DNA of 64,000 nucleotides, from the NCBI GenBank assembly GCA_013397845.1, contig VZTG01005159.1:111347-175346 (forward strand). Direction: 5' to 3'. The translations under genes and the position numbers were made by a program. Below the pieces are notes generated by a model, which was given only the letters and a program-made list of their open reading frames with translations, was not told the DNA's origin and did no database searches. Position 1 is the first letter of the stretch. Each line of letters begins with the position of its first letter. The DNA comes from Melanocharis versteri (taxonomy: Eukaryota > Chordata > Aves > Passeriformes > Melanocharitidae). Below are positions 1-11,639 of the stretch, in pieces.

Positions 1-60
1 AACAAAAAAAAAAAAAAAAAAAGAAAGAACAAACCGAAAAACCCAAACCCACCACAAATA
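1..60. repeat. A-rich low-complexity sequence
   Basis: The window opens with a run of about 20 adenines, interrupted once near its start, followed by A/C-rich sequence made of AAAC- and CCCAAA-like words. It has no unit structure beyond that. It could be the eroded tail of a retroposed sequence lying off the left edge, but nothing in view proves this. Confidence 0.8.
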
Positions 61-3000
61 AGAGTCAGGACATACATTTATCAGAATCAGAAGAAAATCC
101 ACAATTTGAATAGGACTTATTTGTTCTATTTTATTCCGTGGCAGATGTCAGCCAGGAACAGCACTTCTTGTGCTCCATTTAGATGGGAGAGTTGACACTT
201 AAAAACCTATTTCAATCAAATCACGATTGATTAAATGAACTTTAATCAGATGCAGAGGACTACGCCAAAATATTAACTTGTTAATTGGAATAATTCACTG
301 CAGGTAGGAAAGCCACCTCATCTTCAAACGACCTGCTAGAAAATGCTGCTGACCAGAGAATGGAATCTGCCCAGCACTGGTGCAGCAGAACCTAAAGGCT
401 GTAAGGGGAAAAAGGCACCAGGTAATAATGTCTCTACCTCAAATCTCTTCTTAATCTTTCTCTTTTGTGCCTTTTCCAAACATAAATAACCCCTCGATGG
501 GTAGACACAACAAGCTATTAGGTCTATTGTGCTAATGATGTGCAAATTAAACTGTAGCAAAGGCAGAGTCTCCATGCTGAAGTTGTTAAGACCTTCTCTG
601 TCAATAACCTGCAGAAAATGAATTACACAATTATACCTCAGTGCAAACTGTAATGACTACAAATTACAGCAGTAATTGTATTATACAGCAAAGTGATTTG
701 ATTCATTGCTTACAAGGCATAATTAATAAGCTGAAATAAGATTATCTCTATATTCTATCTTTGGAGTCTATTTTTCTGAGGAGTAATTTGTTGGGGCTTT
801 TTTTTGCCCAGCATCTCATTGCTCTGGCTGTCAGAAATATTTAATGCGTTTTTTTGGGTGAAAGTCATCGAGCATCATCTTAAATTACTGAGGTGAGTCT
901 GGTAGGGTCTGTAAAGAATCAGGAGGCATCACTACTCTCGAGAGATTAAATAAGGAGCTAAACAGAGATAAATAGAAGGCAATCTTGTATGCAGAGAGCT
1001 CTTTAAGGGTATCTGTTGATGAGCAAGGGCAGGGAAATGACTAAGGCAGATTACATTTGCATTTCAGTTAGGTGACAGTTCATTTTAATTTCACTGATTG
1101 TTTTTAAGTTAGGATAACAGAACGGCCTTTATTATTTCCCAGGGGAAAGAGAATTAGAAGGAAAGGCCAGGCTGGGGTGGCACCTCCCAGCCCCACTGCC
1201 CAGCCCAAGCAAGAAGCAGCTGGGTTTGGCAGAAAAGCCACTCTGGGCAGTCCCTCTGCTATGGGGACTGGAAAAAGAGGAGAAGGAAAAATCTCTTAGC
1301 TCTGGGCAACGTGTTAAAAGTTCTTGATGATGACAAAATGAGTGGAACTGATCCTTAATAGCCCTCCCCCAAACCCTTCATATTCTTGCCAGTATTTTTG
1401 ATAAAGTCTGCTTTATAAAGTTATTATTTAAATACCAAGAGGTGATGAGCTAAGAATAACAAAGGGGTAACATCTCAATACTCTCACCCTGTCCTAGTGT
1501 GCACCTTTCTTCATTTTGATCCGAGATTTAATTGGGATTTAGTTGCTGTTTTGATATTGTTGTTTAAATAAATGGTCTTCATTTTATGAGCCTACAGCAT
1601 TCTCCTCATTACAGAAGTTCTTCTAGAAGCTTCCAGCTTGATCTCTTTGTTCTTAAGGGCAATATTAAATGGCAGAGCTGCCGTGGAATGCAGTTTATCC
1701 TCCTGCTGCAGTCAAATGAAGGAATTTTGGGAGCTCCAGACCTTGCCTGGGAAGATAAGGCTCACAGAAACAAAAGCTTTAAGAGTTCTCTGGCTGCTAT
1801 TTTGCTCCGAAGTAAAAAGCCTATTAATTTATTATTAGAATAATCTCCTTAATCAAAATGCTGATTCAGCTTGTTATTTATTAGATGATTCTAATGAAGA
1901 GTATGAAAATCAGGAAAGCAGCCAGAACAGCAATCAACTCCATCTTGCAATAATCTAAAGAGCACCTGGTGCTTTGCAACTTTGTCCTTTGATCATCTGG
2001 AAAACCAATTTTCAGCCTCTAAACCTGTATGTTGGTCACCAGAAGAAGCTGTGTTAGTTTACCTTTATTTTTCTTTACTCTGTGCTTTGAAAACATTAAG
2101 AAATCTATATTAAAATGTAATACGAAATTCCAGTGAAAAGCCTGGATTTCTGAATGCTTGTATTTTTCCATAGCAGTCTCTGCAGTTGCACTCAAACAGG
2201 GAGAATAATCTGAATGTCAAATATTTGACAAGTCAATTTGAGCAGGAGTAGGTAACTGTGGAGCCAGGAATTCTTTTCAATAATTGATAGCACTTCATAT
2301 CATGCAAACTACACATAAGAAACATAATTTTCAGCCCAAGAACAAGGCTTGATAAACCTTTAATTTTATTAAGGATTCTTTCTTCTCCCCTCACATCTTT
2401 ATCTTAAAAATGCATTACTGCTGTGAATTTTGTTTGATATCACCATGTTCAGATTTTCCTTTATTCTCCCAAACGCAGATAGCCAGGTTAACTTCCAGCC
2501 AGCAAACACAAAAGATTGAAAAAATCCAACTGCTTTAATTATGAACATACAGAAATATCTTGGTGATTTAGAAGAGGAAGTCCCATTATCTTACAGTAAA
2601 TCAAGCTTGTGGACACATGGAAAAAACTTGTAAGGGAAGAAAACTTTTAAGTGCAAAATTGTTCTATGGTTTATTAAAATTATCAACTATATAAGAGTGG
2701 AGGCAACGTGGAATGTGGTCTCGACATGAAAATTACATCATGAATGCCTGTAAGTTCTCTGTCAAAGCAAAATCCTTACAGAACCCACAATTCCCCCATT
2801 CCTAAACAGGGACAGGCAGTCTCCCTGATCTGCTTAATCCCAGATCTGTTTATCTGGGGACAGCAGAAAGTGCTCCAGCAGAAAATGGGAGTGAACACAC
2901 TCTGGTTACTCCAGGAAACAAAAACTTCCACCCGCTCTGCAGTGTCTGCTGTCCAAGGTGCTGATTTTAGGAAAGCGTCATTGAAATTTTGAATGGGAAC

Positions 3001-3185
3001 CACAAAAAGCCCTTGTGAGATCTCTACCCAGACTTCCTCTTCTCTCCTTTAAAAGCAGCACCACCATTTAGTGTATTCTGTTCGTTGTTTTTTGCAGGGC
3101 TGTGTTCAAATGAAAAGCCTCAAGTCGGTGCACTTTTTACCCCTAAAGTGATCTGATGTTCTAACACGTCTGATTTTTGACAGCC
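61..3185. other. Unique noncoding DNA, no gene seen
   Basis: Reading frames here are under 90 codons, lack recognisable domains and overlap each other on both strands, as expected for noncoding DNA. The stretch is AT-rich, with several TAAT-containing segments (about 700-860 and 1,380-1,450) of the kind often found in intronic or intergenic regulatory DNA. A GC-richer patch at about 1,150-1,260 has CCAGCCC-like words but no clear repeat identity. I see no RNA gene or mobile element. Confidence 0.6.
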
Positions 3186-3238
3186 GTGTGAGAAACCAAA
3201 CAAACCACAAACAAACAAACCAACAAACCCCAAAACCC
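3186..3238. repeat. (CAAA)n-like simple repeat
   Basis: About 50 bp of imperfect CAAA/ACAAAC units on the + strand, with no G from about 3,192 onward. This is ordinary simple-sequence DNA. Confidence 0.75.
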
Positions 3239-3984
3239 TGACTTGAATGGCTCCTTCCTCTCAGGAGTCTGCTCAGTGGTAATTGGCATAGGAAAAGCTC
3301 CACTCCATTCAAGTTTCTTTTCTTAGAAAACAGAGATGAGAATACCTTTGAACATAATTCAAATAATTGACTGTCTGCATCTATTTTTGTTGATAGATGT
3401 CAACCAATAGAGCTGAAAGTTAGCTGAAGCAATTGCACAGCACCAGAAGAATTCTACCCAGAGCAGCACAGAACATGAAATAATTCTTTTTATGCACGCT
3501 GCCTCAGAAGTATTATTTTCTATTTCAAAACAATGCAGGTTCCCTACAATGGCAAAAAGAAAATCAAGGAAATGCACCTGCAAGTAGGGGAGATTGTAGG
3601 CACTGTGACATGCAGTTATACATGGTACTGCTTTTCAGCCTCCAATTTTAGAGTAATGAAAAATCAAAGATCACTGAATTACACTAGATAGACTTCTAGG
3701 TTGAAATTCAATTAAATGATCCATGAAGGAATTCTTTTTCAGAGCTGCTTAAACAGAAGTGTAATCACCAGGGTGTAGGGCTACTGAAATAGGGCAAGTC
3801 ACCAGTTCTGAGTGCCAGGACGGGATCCTGGTTATGCTGGGATTTCTGGGTGAGCAACCAGGTGTTCCAAAGTGCAATGTAAATGTCTTTCAGTAGGAAA
3901 AGCTTAAAATTATTCTATTTTTCACTGTGAAATCAGCAAAAATTCTGCTGTACTCATCAGCACACATCATTCTGTCTGTCTGTT

Positions 3985-4168
3985 GTGAGGCCCTGGCACA
4001 GGGTGCCCAGAGAAGCTGTGGCTGCCCCTGGATCCCTGGCAGTGCCCAAGGCCAGGTTGGACAGGGCTTGGAGCACCCTGGGACAGTGGAAGTGTCCCTG
4101 CCATGGCAGGGGTGGCACTGGATGGGCTTTAAGGTCCCTTCCAACCCAAACCCTTCTGTGATTCTTCA
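3985..4168 (+). mobile_element. CR1 LINE, 3' end fragment, + strand
   Basis: The segment follows the order of the 3' end of avian CR1 elements. It starts with a tract reading TGGCACAGGGTGCCCAGAG, continues with AAGGCCAGGTTGGACAGGGC, then a CCATGGCAGGGGTGG block, then AAGGTCCCTTCCAACCCAAA, and ends in a TTCTGTGATTCTT tail. CR1 elements are non-LTR retrotransposons, usually truncated at the 5' end, and end in short 8-bp-type repeats rather than poly(A). Both properties fit this copy. Only the untranslated tail remains, so no reverse transcriptase is encoded. It is in the sense orientation on the + strand. The short frames that overlap it on both strands are by-products. Confidence 0.9.
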
Positions 4169-4361
4169 TTTTTAACCTCCAGTAATGGAAATACTGCAGC
4201 TTTTTCCATTCCCTGGTTCTTAATTTCCAGGTTTTGCGTTGAATTCTGCAAGCCTTAGGTCACTCCAGCTTACTCCGATGAATTTAATTTGTGATAGTTA
4301 AAGCCACTATGGATATTTATTTCTAAATCTCCGTTAAATCCCATTTGTTCTGGTATTTCAG

Positions 4362-4436
4362 GGACATTTAGCTGTTACACGTCACGAAAACAACACAATG
4401 AAGTCATCGCCACCAAGCATCCCTCTCCAGAGGCAG
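4362..4436 (+). other. Candidate small coding exon (unconfirmed)
   Basis: A 75-bp segment is bounded by a reasonable acceptor (T-rich tract ending TATTTCAG at 4,361) and an excellent donor (AGGCAG followed by GTAAGG at 4,437). In its first frame it is open for exactly 25 codons, phase 0 in and out, ending RHENNTMKSSPPSIPLQRQ. The peptide is hydrophilic and looks protein-like. A second frame is also open, so coding is not proven, and I do not recognise the protein. A 75-bp open segment between plausible splice sites arises easily by chance in 64 kb. If real, it would belong to a + strand gene whose other exons lie mostly outside the window. Confidence 0.2.
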
Positions 4437-5671
4437 GTAAGGTCCATGTTTTCTGTGTTCCATGTGAACATTCCTTGGGCACAAATTGCACTTCCCGAGG
4501 CCTTATCCCCACCTTTTCCATGTGCTTCTGCCTCTTCCAGATCAAACCCAAGCAAATCTCACCAGAACAAACTCTCTCACCGAGGTGAAGCTGCTGCACA
4601 AGCTTGGATTATTACCCTGCTGTGAAATCACCACGAAGAGCAAGGCAGGGCAGGACATCAGTGACAAATCTGCATCTCTGTGTGACTTCACAGCTCCTCC
4701 CCAGGTCCTGTTCCTGTCCTGCCAACACCAATCCACCCTGGAGACGCTTCCCAGGAACCGCAGCGAGCCCTTTGGGCAGGCTCAGAACTGCACTGACGTT
4801 TTTGCTGCCCAAACCAATGTCTGTCCGTGGCACCTCAAAGAGCAGCAGCCCAAAATGCCAGCACAAGGTTGTGCTGCCCATTTCTCTGCGTGTCTCCGTG
4901 TGCTGAAGACCCTCAGGTGCTGATGATCATCTTTGCCTTTTGCCAGCTGTTCTTTCCTCCTTCATTGTGCTCATTATTTTTTCAACAGTTGAAAAGACTG
5001 AACAAAGTCAATACAAAAATATGTTACGCTAGCACTAGACGCTGGTCAGCTACTTGCACTGATTAGACAAAACTGATCCAGTTGAATTTGAGTTTCCCTG
5101 GGAATCTCAAACTTAAATGGATGGAAAATTGTGGTGATGCATGCTTTATTTTCACTTGTTTGCAAAAAAAAAAAGCCTAACTTTATCAAACATTATAAAC
5201 ACTTTCACTGCTGACAACCCTCTTCAAACATCAACTACTGTAATTTCCCACACATTTACATAATACTGGCTGATTAAGCTGTCAGAATTTCCATTGCTGC
5301 TTGCTGCAGAAATCAAAAATAAAAACACAGTGTTAGCAGTGGTTTGCTCTGCTAAGATTTTCATGCTGGAGTGTAAAAGTAAAATAGGTGATCTGAAGCA
5401 GATAGGGGAATATTCTCCTCAATTACTAATTTCCTCATCCAAGCAGAATTCAGCTTTTTCCCCCAGTATAAAACCTGCTCCAGTTGGCAGCAACTCAACA
5501 CCAACCCAAGCCCTGGGTCTGCAGCCCTGCCTGAAGAGAACCATTGAATTCCCTCTTCCTTCAGAGCCCTCACTAAATTCCAGCCTCTTACCCTGATGAT
5601 TTATTTCTCAGAGCAACTACAAAACCTCAAGGCCTGAATTGTTCCGAGGGCGGTTACATGAACACAGCTCT
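4437..5671. other. Noncoding stretch with chance reading frames
   Basis: The largest frame here (4,486-4,923, + strand, 145 codons) overlaps other frames of 89-100 codons on both strands in a locally GC-richer patch. It shows no domain, signal peptide or repeat and reads like chance translation. An A-run at about 5,165-5,176 and ordinary AT-rich sequence make up the rest. No mobile element or RNA gene is evident. Confidence 0.55.
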
Positions 5672-6003
5672 GCCCCGTGTTATTTCAATGCATTCCCATG
5701 TGTGTTATTTCATGTATTATTTTCAATGTGTTCCCCTGTGTTATTTCAATGTATTCCCATGTGTGTTATTTCATGTATTATTTTCAATGTGTTCCCCTGT
5801 GTTATTTCAATGTATTCCCATGTGTGTTATTTCATGTATTATTTTCAATGTGTTCCCCTGTGTTATTTCAATGTATTCCCATGTATGTTATTTCATGAAC
5901 TATTTTCAATGTATTCCCCTGTGTTATTTCAATGTATTCCCATGTATGTTAATTCATGTATTATTTTCCATGTATTCCCCTGTGTTTTTTCAATGTATTC
6001 CCA
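5672..6003. repeat. 61-bp tandem repeat array, about 5.4 copies
   Basis: The period is 61 bp, visible as a one-base shift from line to line in the sequence. Each unit contains two related halves: one with GTTATTTCAATGTATTCCCA and one with TTATTTCATGTATTATTTTC. Both halves carry the shared words TTATTTCA and ATTCCC/GTTCCC. The three central copies are nearly identical, while the edge copies have diverged (for example AATTCATG near 5,950). Because 61 is not a multiple of 3, the three + frames read overlapping open stretches of up to 154 codons (5,658-6,122). These encode Cys/Phe/Tyr-rich repetitive strings with no sign of being a protein. Confidence 0.93.
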
Positions 6004-7721
6004 TTTTATCACACTCACCTGGCCGGGTTATATTGAGCAGCAGTGATATTCATCTGAGATGCACATGGCAAGATCTGTTATCATGTGGACATAGCAGGTT
6101 TGGAACAAAAATTACCGTGTAATTCTCATTGTTTCATTGTCACGCAGTTTCAAAATAATCCGTGTTGTCTCACAGGTCATAATTAAATCATAATCTCTTT
6201 AACTCCCACAGGAAAACCGAAGTTTCAGAGTTGGAAGGGAGGTCAACAGAGAACTACCAATAACACAGAACTTCCATAAAGACGAAGAAATGTTCTGCTG
6301 TGGTTAAAGGAGTAATTTGGATTCCTTTCCTTTCTGTGGAAATGGATAAGTACAAAAAACTTTGCTTGTGAACACTTTTAAAACCAAAATTTTTAAAGTG
6401 TCACAGAAAGATAAAAGTAATCAATACATCCCTTATGAAATCATCTGGTTCCAGTACACATTCAGTTAATTCAGACCAAAAACACCCCCTCATATACCAC
6501 TTTCACACTGTTCCAAAAGGAGTTTAATGATCCACAATAATCAGCCATTAAACATTCTGCACTGAAGCTTCCCAAGCCACAAGAACTTATTCTTTTGAAT
6601 TGGTCTTCCTAACATCAGCTACCAGTTTCAGACATAAATCAACTTTAGAAACACATTGGAAACCAAGAACAAATAAAAACTGTCTAGAATGCCTGTATAA
6701 TCACACAGTGAGAAACCTGACATTCTTTTCTTCTTAAAAGAGCAGCTGGAATTGCCTCTGAACTCCCATTTCAGAACATCCAATTTCTCTGTTGCCATTT
6801 TCATACTCATTTACAGTAATTTCCATGGCTCAGACAGAAATCTGGTAAACAAGACTATGGATTATGTTTTCCTGCTGAAAAAGGTGCAGCGTGGTCAGCT
6901 GCACTGTGGTAGAGCAGGGGGCTCCTGCCCTGGTTTGCAGCTAACAAATAATTTTGCTCCTATTTCTCAATAAGTTTTGTGAGTCTTGAGTCCATGAAAA
7001 ATGCTTTCAGGAACACAGGAAAGCCCACATGACCTGGTTGGTTTTAATTGTAGCGTGATCTATTTATTTCTTCTCGAATGCAGAGGAAGCAGAGGCTGGG
7101 AGTGAATGGCAGAATGTTCCTTCACAATAAAAGAGCTCTCAGGTGGGTGATAAGGGCTCGGGGAAGCTCTGCAATTATGCAAAATTCAAAGGCAACTGGA
7201 GAACACGAGCAGTTACTGTAGGAGTGAGTGGAACTTAATGATATCCCATGCATGAGCAGTATTAGACAGCCCTGGAATTTCGGGCAGTAACGTGGATGAA
7301 AGACAGGACACAAAAGCACAAAGGAATTACAACGAGCTCCTGTTAAACACGGGTCAGTCAGGCTCAAGGGACTGCCAGAAACTTCACAAGATTACACCAG
7401 AGTGGTTTAGAGTCCTGTATTTCTGTCTTCCCCGGCCTATCCTATTAATCTGTTTTCTAAGATCCCCTTCCCCTCCCACATTTCAGTGAAGGAAATCCTT
7501 GTGTTCCCTTCCTGGACTTTGAAGGATCACCCCAACACATTCCCTGAGCAGCCTTGTGATCTCCATCCTTTTCCAGGATCCACACCACCCTCTCCTGCTG
7601 CCATCCAGCAAAAAGCCACCTCCTCTGCCCTCCAACCCAGAAAAACCCAGGTTTCCTTTCTCCAGCTTCTGGGAGCCAAGGGACGAGAAAGAATAGGGTG
7701 GGGCAAGTTCTCCCCCGAGAT
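6004..7721. other. Unique noncoding DNA with a weak terminal-exon candidate
   Basis: This stretch holds no confirmed gene. At 6,211 an acceptor-like CTCCCACAG is followed by 31 open codons and a TAA at 6,305. An AATAAA sits downstream at 6,672-6,677. The same place also contains GAGTTGGAAGGGA, which resembles a reversed CR1 tail, so an eroded repeat is an equally good reading. Other frames in the stretch are short and without domains. Confidence 0.5.
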
Positions 7722-7768
7722 TGTTAGTGTAGAAACACATAATCACGGTATGATTACATGCAGGTGCT

Positions 7769-7774
7769 TTTATT
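7769..7774 (-). terminator. Polyadenylation signal of the LTR
   Basis: The + strand TTTATT gives AATAAA on the minus strand. Its position between the TATA box and the presumed element end matches the R region of an LTR. Confidence 0.5.
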
Positions 7775-7850
7775 GAAGAGCTCTGGGAATCAGGGGTACA
7801 AACCCAAATCTGACTCCGACATGGATTTGCAATGGATACATTTTTATACC

Positions 7851-7858
7851 CTTTCCTT
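7851..7858 (-). promoter_or_regulatory. TATA box of the LTR
   Basis: The + strand reads TTTTTATA, so the minus strand carries TATAAAAA. It lies about 80 bp before the AATAAA signal of the same element, the spacing expected between an LTR promoter and its polyadenylation signal. Activity today is unknown. Confidence 0.5.
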
Positions 7859-8170
7859 ACATAACTGTTGTATAATCATATGTTAATTATTATCTTAATA
7901 TTGTTCTATTGTGTATATTGATTTCACCCGAGCATGAGTTTTAAGTCCCCTTCCCACCGCATTTCTCATGATTGTTGTTCTTCTCTCATGATTTTCGTTG
8001 TGATTAAACAATTGTTTTTTAATTATATTTACTTACTAACCAATTATTGCATTTAACTTTATCATGTACCATACAGGTGAATACGCACCTGCAGTTTCAC
8101 ATGATCTTAGTAAAGACAATGCCCACTCCCGTTCCCGAGGCCTATTTTAGCTACCACGATTTTAGAAACA

Positions 8171-11100
8171 TTTTAACCCTATGCTATCAGGATTACAGAC
8201 GATAAGAGGACTCTGCTGCTGCTTTTCCCTGCTCCCGAGTGCTGCCTGCTGGAACTCCAGCGAAGCTGGGAATTCCTTCCAGCTGCCCCTGCAGAAAGCT
8301 GCCCTGGCTCACACGGGGACTTTCTGCTCGTTATTAGGAGATCCCAGATGGCTTCTGCGAGTTTGAGACTTGCCAACACACCCTGTCCTCGCCTCGTTTG
8401 CCTCCACAGGTTAATTCTCTCCAAGCTGTAAAAGCCTAGAGCAAGATTGACCGATGGGGAGGAGAGGGGAGGCTCCAAAGGTGTCAGTGTTGTTGTAGGC
8501 ACCGAGGTGTCTGTCCAGCCGTGATGGATTGTTTCTAAAAACAGCACCGATGCAGGTGATCAGTCTTACAGGTTTGGTCCAAGGGAGAAGCTGCCCCCAG
8601 CCCAGGCATCGATTGCTTACAGTAGGACCGTGTTTGAGAATTACAAAAGGCACTTCAGCCCCTGCGAACTGTGCCCACAGACACCTCGAGGTTTGTGCAA
8701 CAAAAAAAGGGGTTTTTCTGTTCTGATATATTTACTTCTCCTCCTCCTTTAAGTGCTGCCTCTTACTCAGCTTCCACAGAAATTGCTGTTCTTATTTCTT
8801 TACAGTTTGCAGTTATCTTTTAAAGTAAACAAATGAGGGCTAATATTTGCCCCAGCAGCACCTCACAAGCAGACAAAAAGGCAGAAAAAGGGAAAGGAGA
8901 GGATGATGGGCAAGCTGTGAAAGGGAGGATTTTCCTGCTGATTGTAATGCTGATATGATGGCTGTGATATAAAGATATTTTTTGGTTTAATATTAATTTT
9001 ATGCTGTGATTTAAAAGTTAAGCAGCATTTCAAATCACAAGGTGACTTCAAGAGCATTCCTGGAAATTGCCAGCACTGTTGTGCCTCAAGTGGGACCAGA
9101 ATTGATGTGAGGAGTTTGGAGCCTCTCACAGGGGATCTGCTGAAACCTCATCACTAAAACAGCACAGCCAACACTCAGGGACAGCGCTGGCTGTTCCTGC
9201 TTCACCGGCAGAGAGATCCAGAAAATCGAATTAAATTATGGATCTGACATCCCTCTGAACTCCAGTTTGTGCTAAAGCAAGGATATAAGGTTGACAAGAT
9301 GTAATGTGTTTGCTCTTTTTTGGCAGAATCTTTGTCATTTCCTCACATTCCCTTTAACAATGCTAGAAATGCCCTCATGCAACCCCAAAAAAAACAGAAC
9401 TAAAAACACCCAAACCCAAACAAAACAAAAAAAACAACCCAGAGACTCAAGATAAAACTCACATTTCAGTGCCCATCATCAGCTGCCCCAGGTGTCCCAT
9501 TTAGAAAATCTCTCATTTGCAGTCTCAGATTTTGGGTTTGTTCAGGGCCATAGTCCTTTCTGCTGGACCGTGTGACATAAATAGATTCTGATATCTGTTT
9601 AACTTACTTGTGGAATTCTATATTCACAGCATGAAATGTCCTAAGTAATATTCAGGAGCTTTTCTTAGACTCAGACAACTAGAAAAGATGGATTAATTAA
9701 CAGAATATCAGTAATATATTAGTTAATATAAGGCAAAACCAGGGCACTACCCATCATCATTTGAAAATTTCAAATATTTTGAAAATAAATTATTGTTGAA
9801 AAGGATAGTGAAATTCTGAGCCAAATAATCATTCCTCTTAGAACATCATTTATCTTATTGAAAATCTTAAGATGTGCAGAGTGCAGAAGTGTTCTGCTCT
9901 TACACTGTGAGAGCAGAGATTTTAAAAATGATTCATTGTCCTGTCAGACTATTTGCCTAATGCCAGAAAAATTCCATTTACATCTTTCAGCCTCCAAAAT
10001 GTTGGGAACAGAATTGCTCTTCCCTCTGCTACCTCCTATCACATCGAGTTGGGAAGGAAGGCAGAGGAAGAGGAACTCTCTCTACCAGTGATTTTACAGT
10101 GCAATACGGGATATTTAGTAAAACATGGCTCAACTCCTTGTTCTTCTTTTATTTTAATTTAAAAAGGGGCATTTTCCCTGTGCTGCAGTACAAATAGAGT
10201 GGACAGTAACAGGGTCATTTTGTTCTGGACTGCACAGATGACTCCCCCTAATTTCACAGGAGTCGGGCTCGCCTCTGAAGCTGCACATTCCTCCCTATCA
10301 CTCCCAAACATTTCAGACCTGGGAGTGATTTCTGGAATCTCATTAGAATGGATTATGCATGTTTTATATGTGGTCTCCCAGAACTGCATATTTTAAAATA
10401 CACACATCTCACCAGGAAGTACTCGATCTGCCAGTTTTGCTTTATCTACCCTTCCTAGATAATTTGCCTTCTGAGCAGAACTGAAAAGAGATTTTAAGTG
10501 ATTTTAATACAGGAAGAAATCCAGCAGCTGGAGCCAGCTGTTAAAAAATGTGAAGCCCTATTAATTTTTTATCACATGTCCAAAAGGACACTGCTTTGTG
10601 TAGATTATACAGGCATATTCAAATAAGTTTGGGAATGAAGCTTCAGAATAATTCTAAGTAATGGATAGTGATGCCCATGAAAAGATGAGTGAGAAAAAAA
10701 AGGCTGAGAAAAATCTGTTTTGATCAACCAGCCAAGCACAGGAGCGTGTCAAACACATGCATTTTCATTTCTGTGAGAACGGGCTCAATGAAGCATTAAA
10801 GAACATATTAGCACAGAGACAGCTGGATCCCAGCATCCCAGATCAGGACACATCCAGGTTAGTTCCTGATTTATGGATCCCAGGGCATCCTCCTGCCAGG
10901 GCTGAGTCCCGTGGCAGAGAGAGCAGGCTCGTTCTAAAGGCATGTGCTGCACTTCATCTTCTCTCCGAGGCTCCAGCCGTTGTGATCAGGGCAGAATTTG
11001 ACACAGAAATGAAAGATTTATGGCTCTCAGCCTTGCCAAGCTTTTCAGAGATGACCAAAGCAGCACTTGTTTCATGCAATTAATAATTGCGTCCTAAAAG

Positions 11101-11639
11101 CCAGATCACTCTGTTTACGGTGCTGACACTTGACAAAAGTTAAATGGCAAAAGTCTTTGTTCTGGATTTCTGAACCTTCTCTTTAAATTCTTAATGCATA
11201 GAACAAAGGACATAAATTTTTGATATTCACACTTCAGCTGGGATCTTTTTTTTCCCCCTCTTTCAAAAAGTTCCCTGCCAAAAACCCTAATCCTATCACT
11301 TACTACTTGCTTTTATTCAGTGTTCACCAAGACCTGAACTGCATCTCAGAAAACAGCATTGCTAAATAGCAGCATTTCTATCCCTGCCCACCTTGAAATG
11401 ACAAATGAAAGCTCCAGATCCTTTGGTATGTGAACAAAAAGCATTGCTGATGTAGAAATGAAAGAAAATAATGTCAAAATTTTGTTAAAAGTTTTCAAAC
11501 TGCTGCGATGTACAAGAACTGAGTTTCTTTCCTCCTCATTCAGCACTTTTAAGGCATCATTTTGGGTGGCCAGGCCAGGTTTGGAGCCCCCCGTGACAAG
11601 AGAGAGCAATTTCAGCAGGAGGCCACGAGGAGCACGAGG
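8171..11639. other. Unique noncoding DNA
   Basis: No frame longer than 122 codons and none with recognisable domains. The 122-codon frame on the minus strand at 8,179-8,547 overlaps unrelated frames on the other strand. An A/C-rich low-complexity patch lies at about 9,388-9,440. TA-rich sequence around 9,660-9,860 contains ATTAATTAAC- and TTAGTTAATA-like words. I see no RNA gene or recognisable mobile element. Confidence 0.55.
9388..9440. repeat. A/C-rich low-complexity sequence
   Basis: Runs of A separated by CCC and ACAG-like words, about 50 bp, with only two G in the stretch. It resembles the patch at 3,186-3,238 and is ordinary simple sequence. Confidence 0.7.

Larger units (their letters stand above)
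7722..8170 (-). mobile_element. Probable solo endogenous retrovirus LTR, minus strand
   Basis: Read on the minus strand, this block has the order of a retroviral long terminal repeat: an AT-rich U3-like part, a TATAAAAA box (complement of 7,851-7,858), an AATAAA polyadenylation signal about 80 bp further on (complement of 7,769-7,774), and an end in ACA near 7,722. The block is compositionally distinct from its flanks. I found no primer-binding site, gag, pol or env remnants on either side, so it appears to be a solo LTR left by recombination between two LTRs. The boundaries are approximate. I could not find a convincing target-site duplication, which lowers confidence in the exact ends. The family is not identified; an avian ERV-type LTR is inferred from the layout. 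Confidence 0.6.

Noticed and set aside
4486..4923. 145-codon + frame as a coding exon
   Set aside because: Overlapping frames of 89-100 codons exist in other frames and on the other strand, and the composition looks like translated noncoding DNA.
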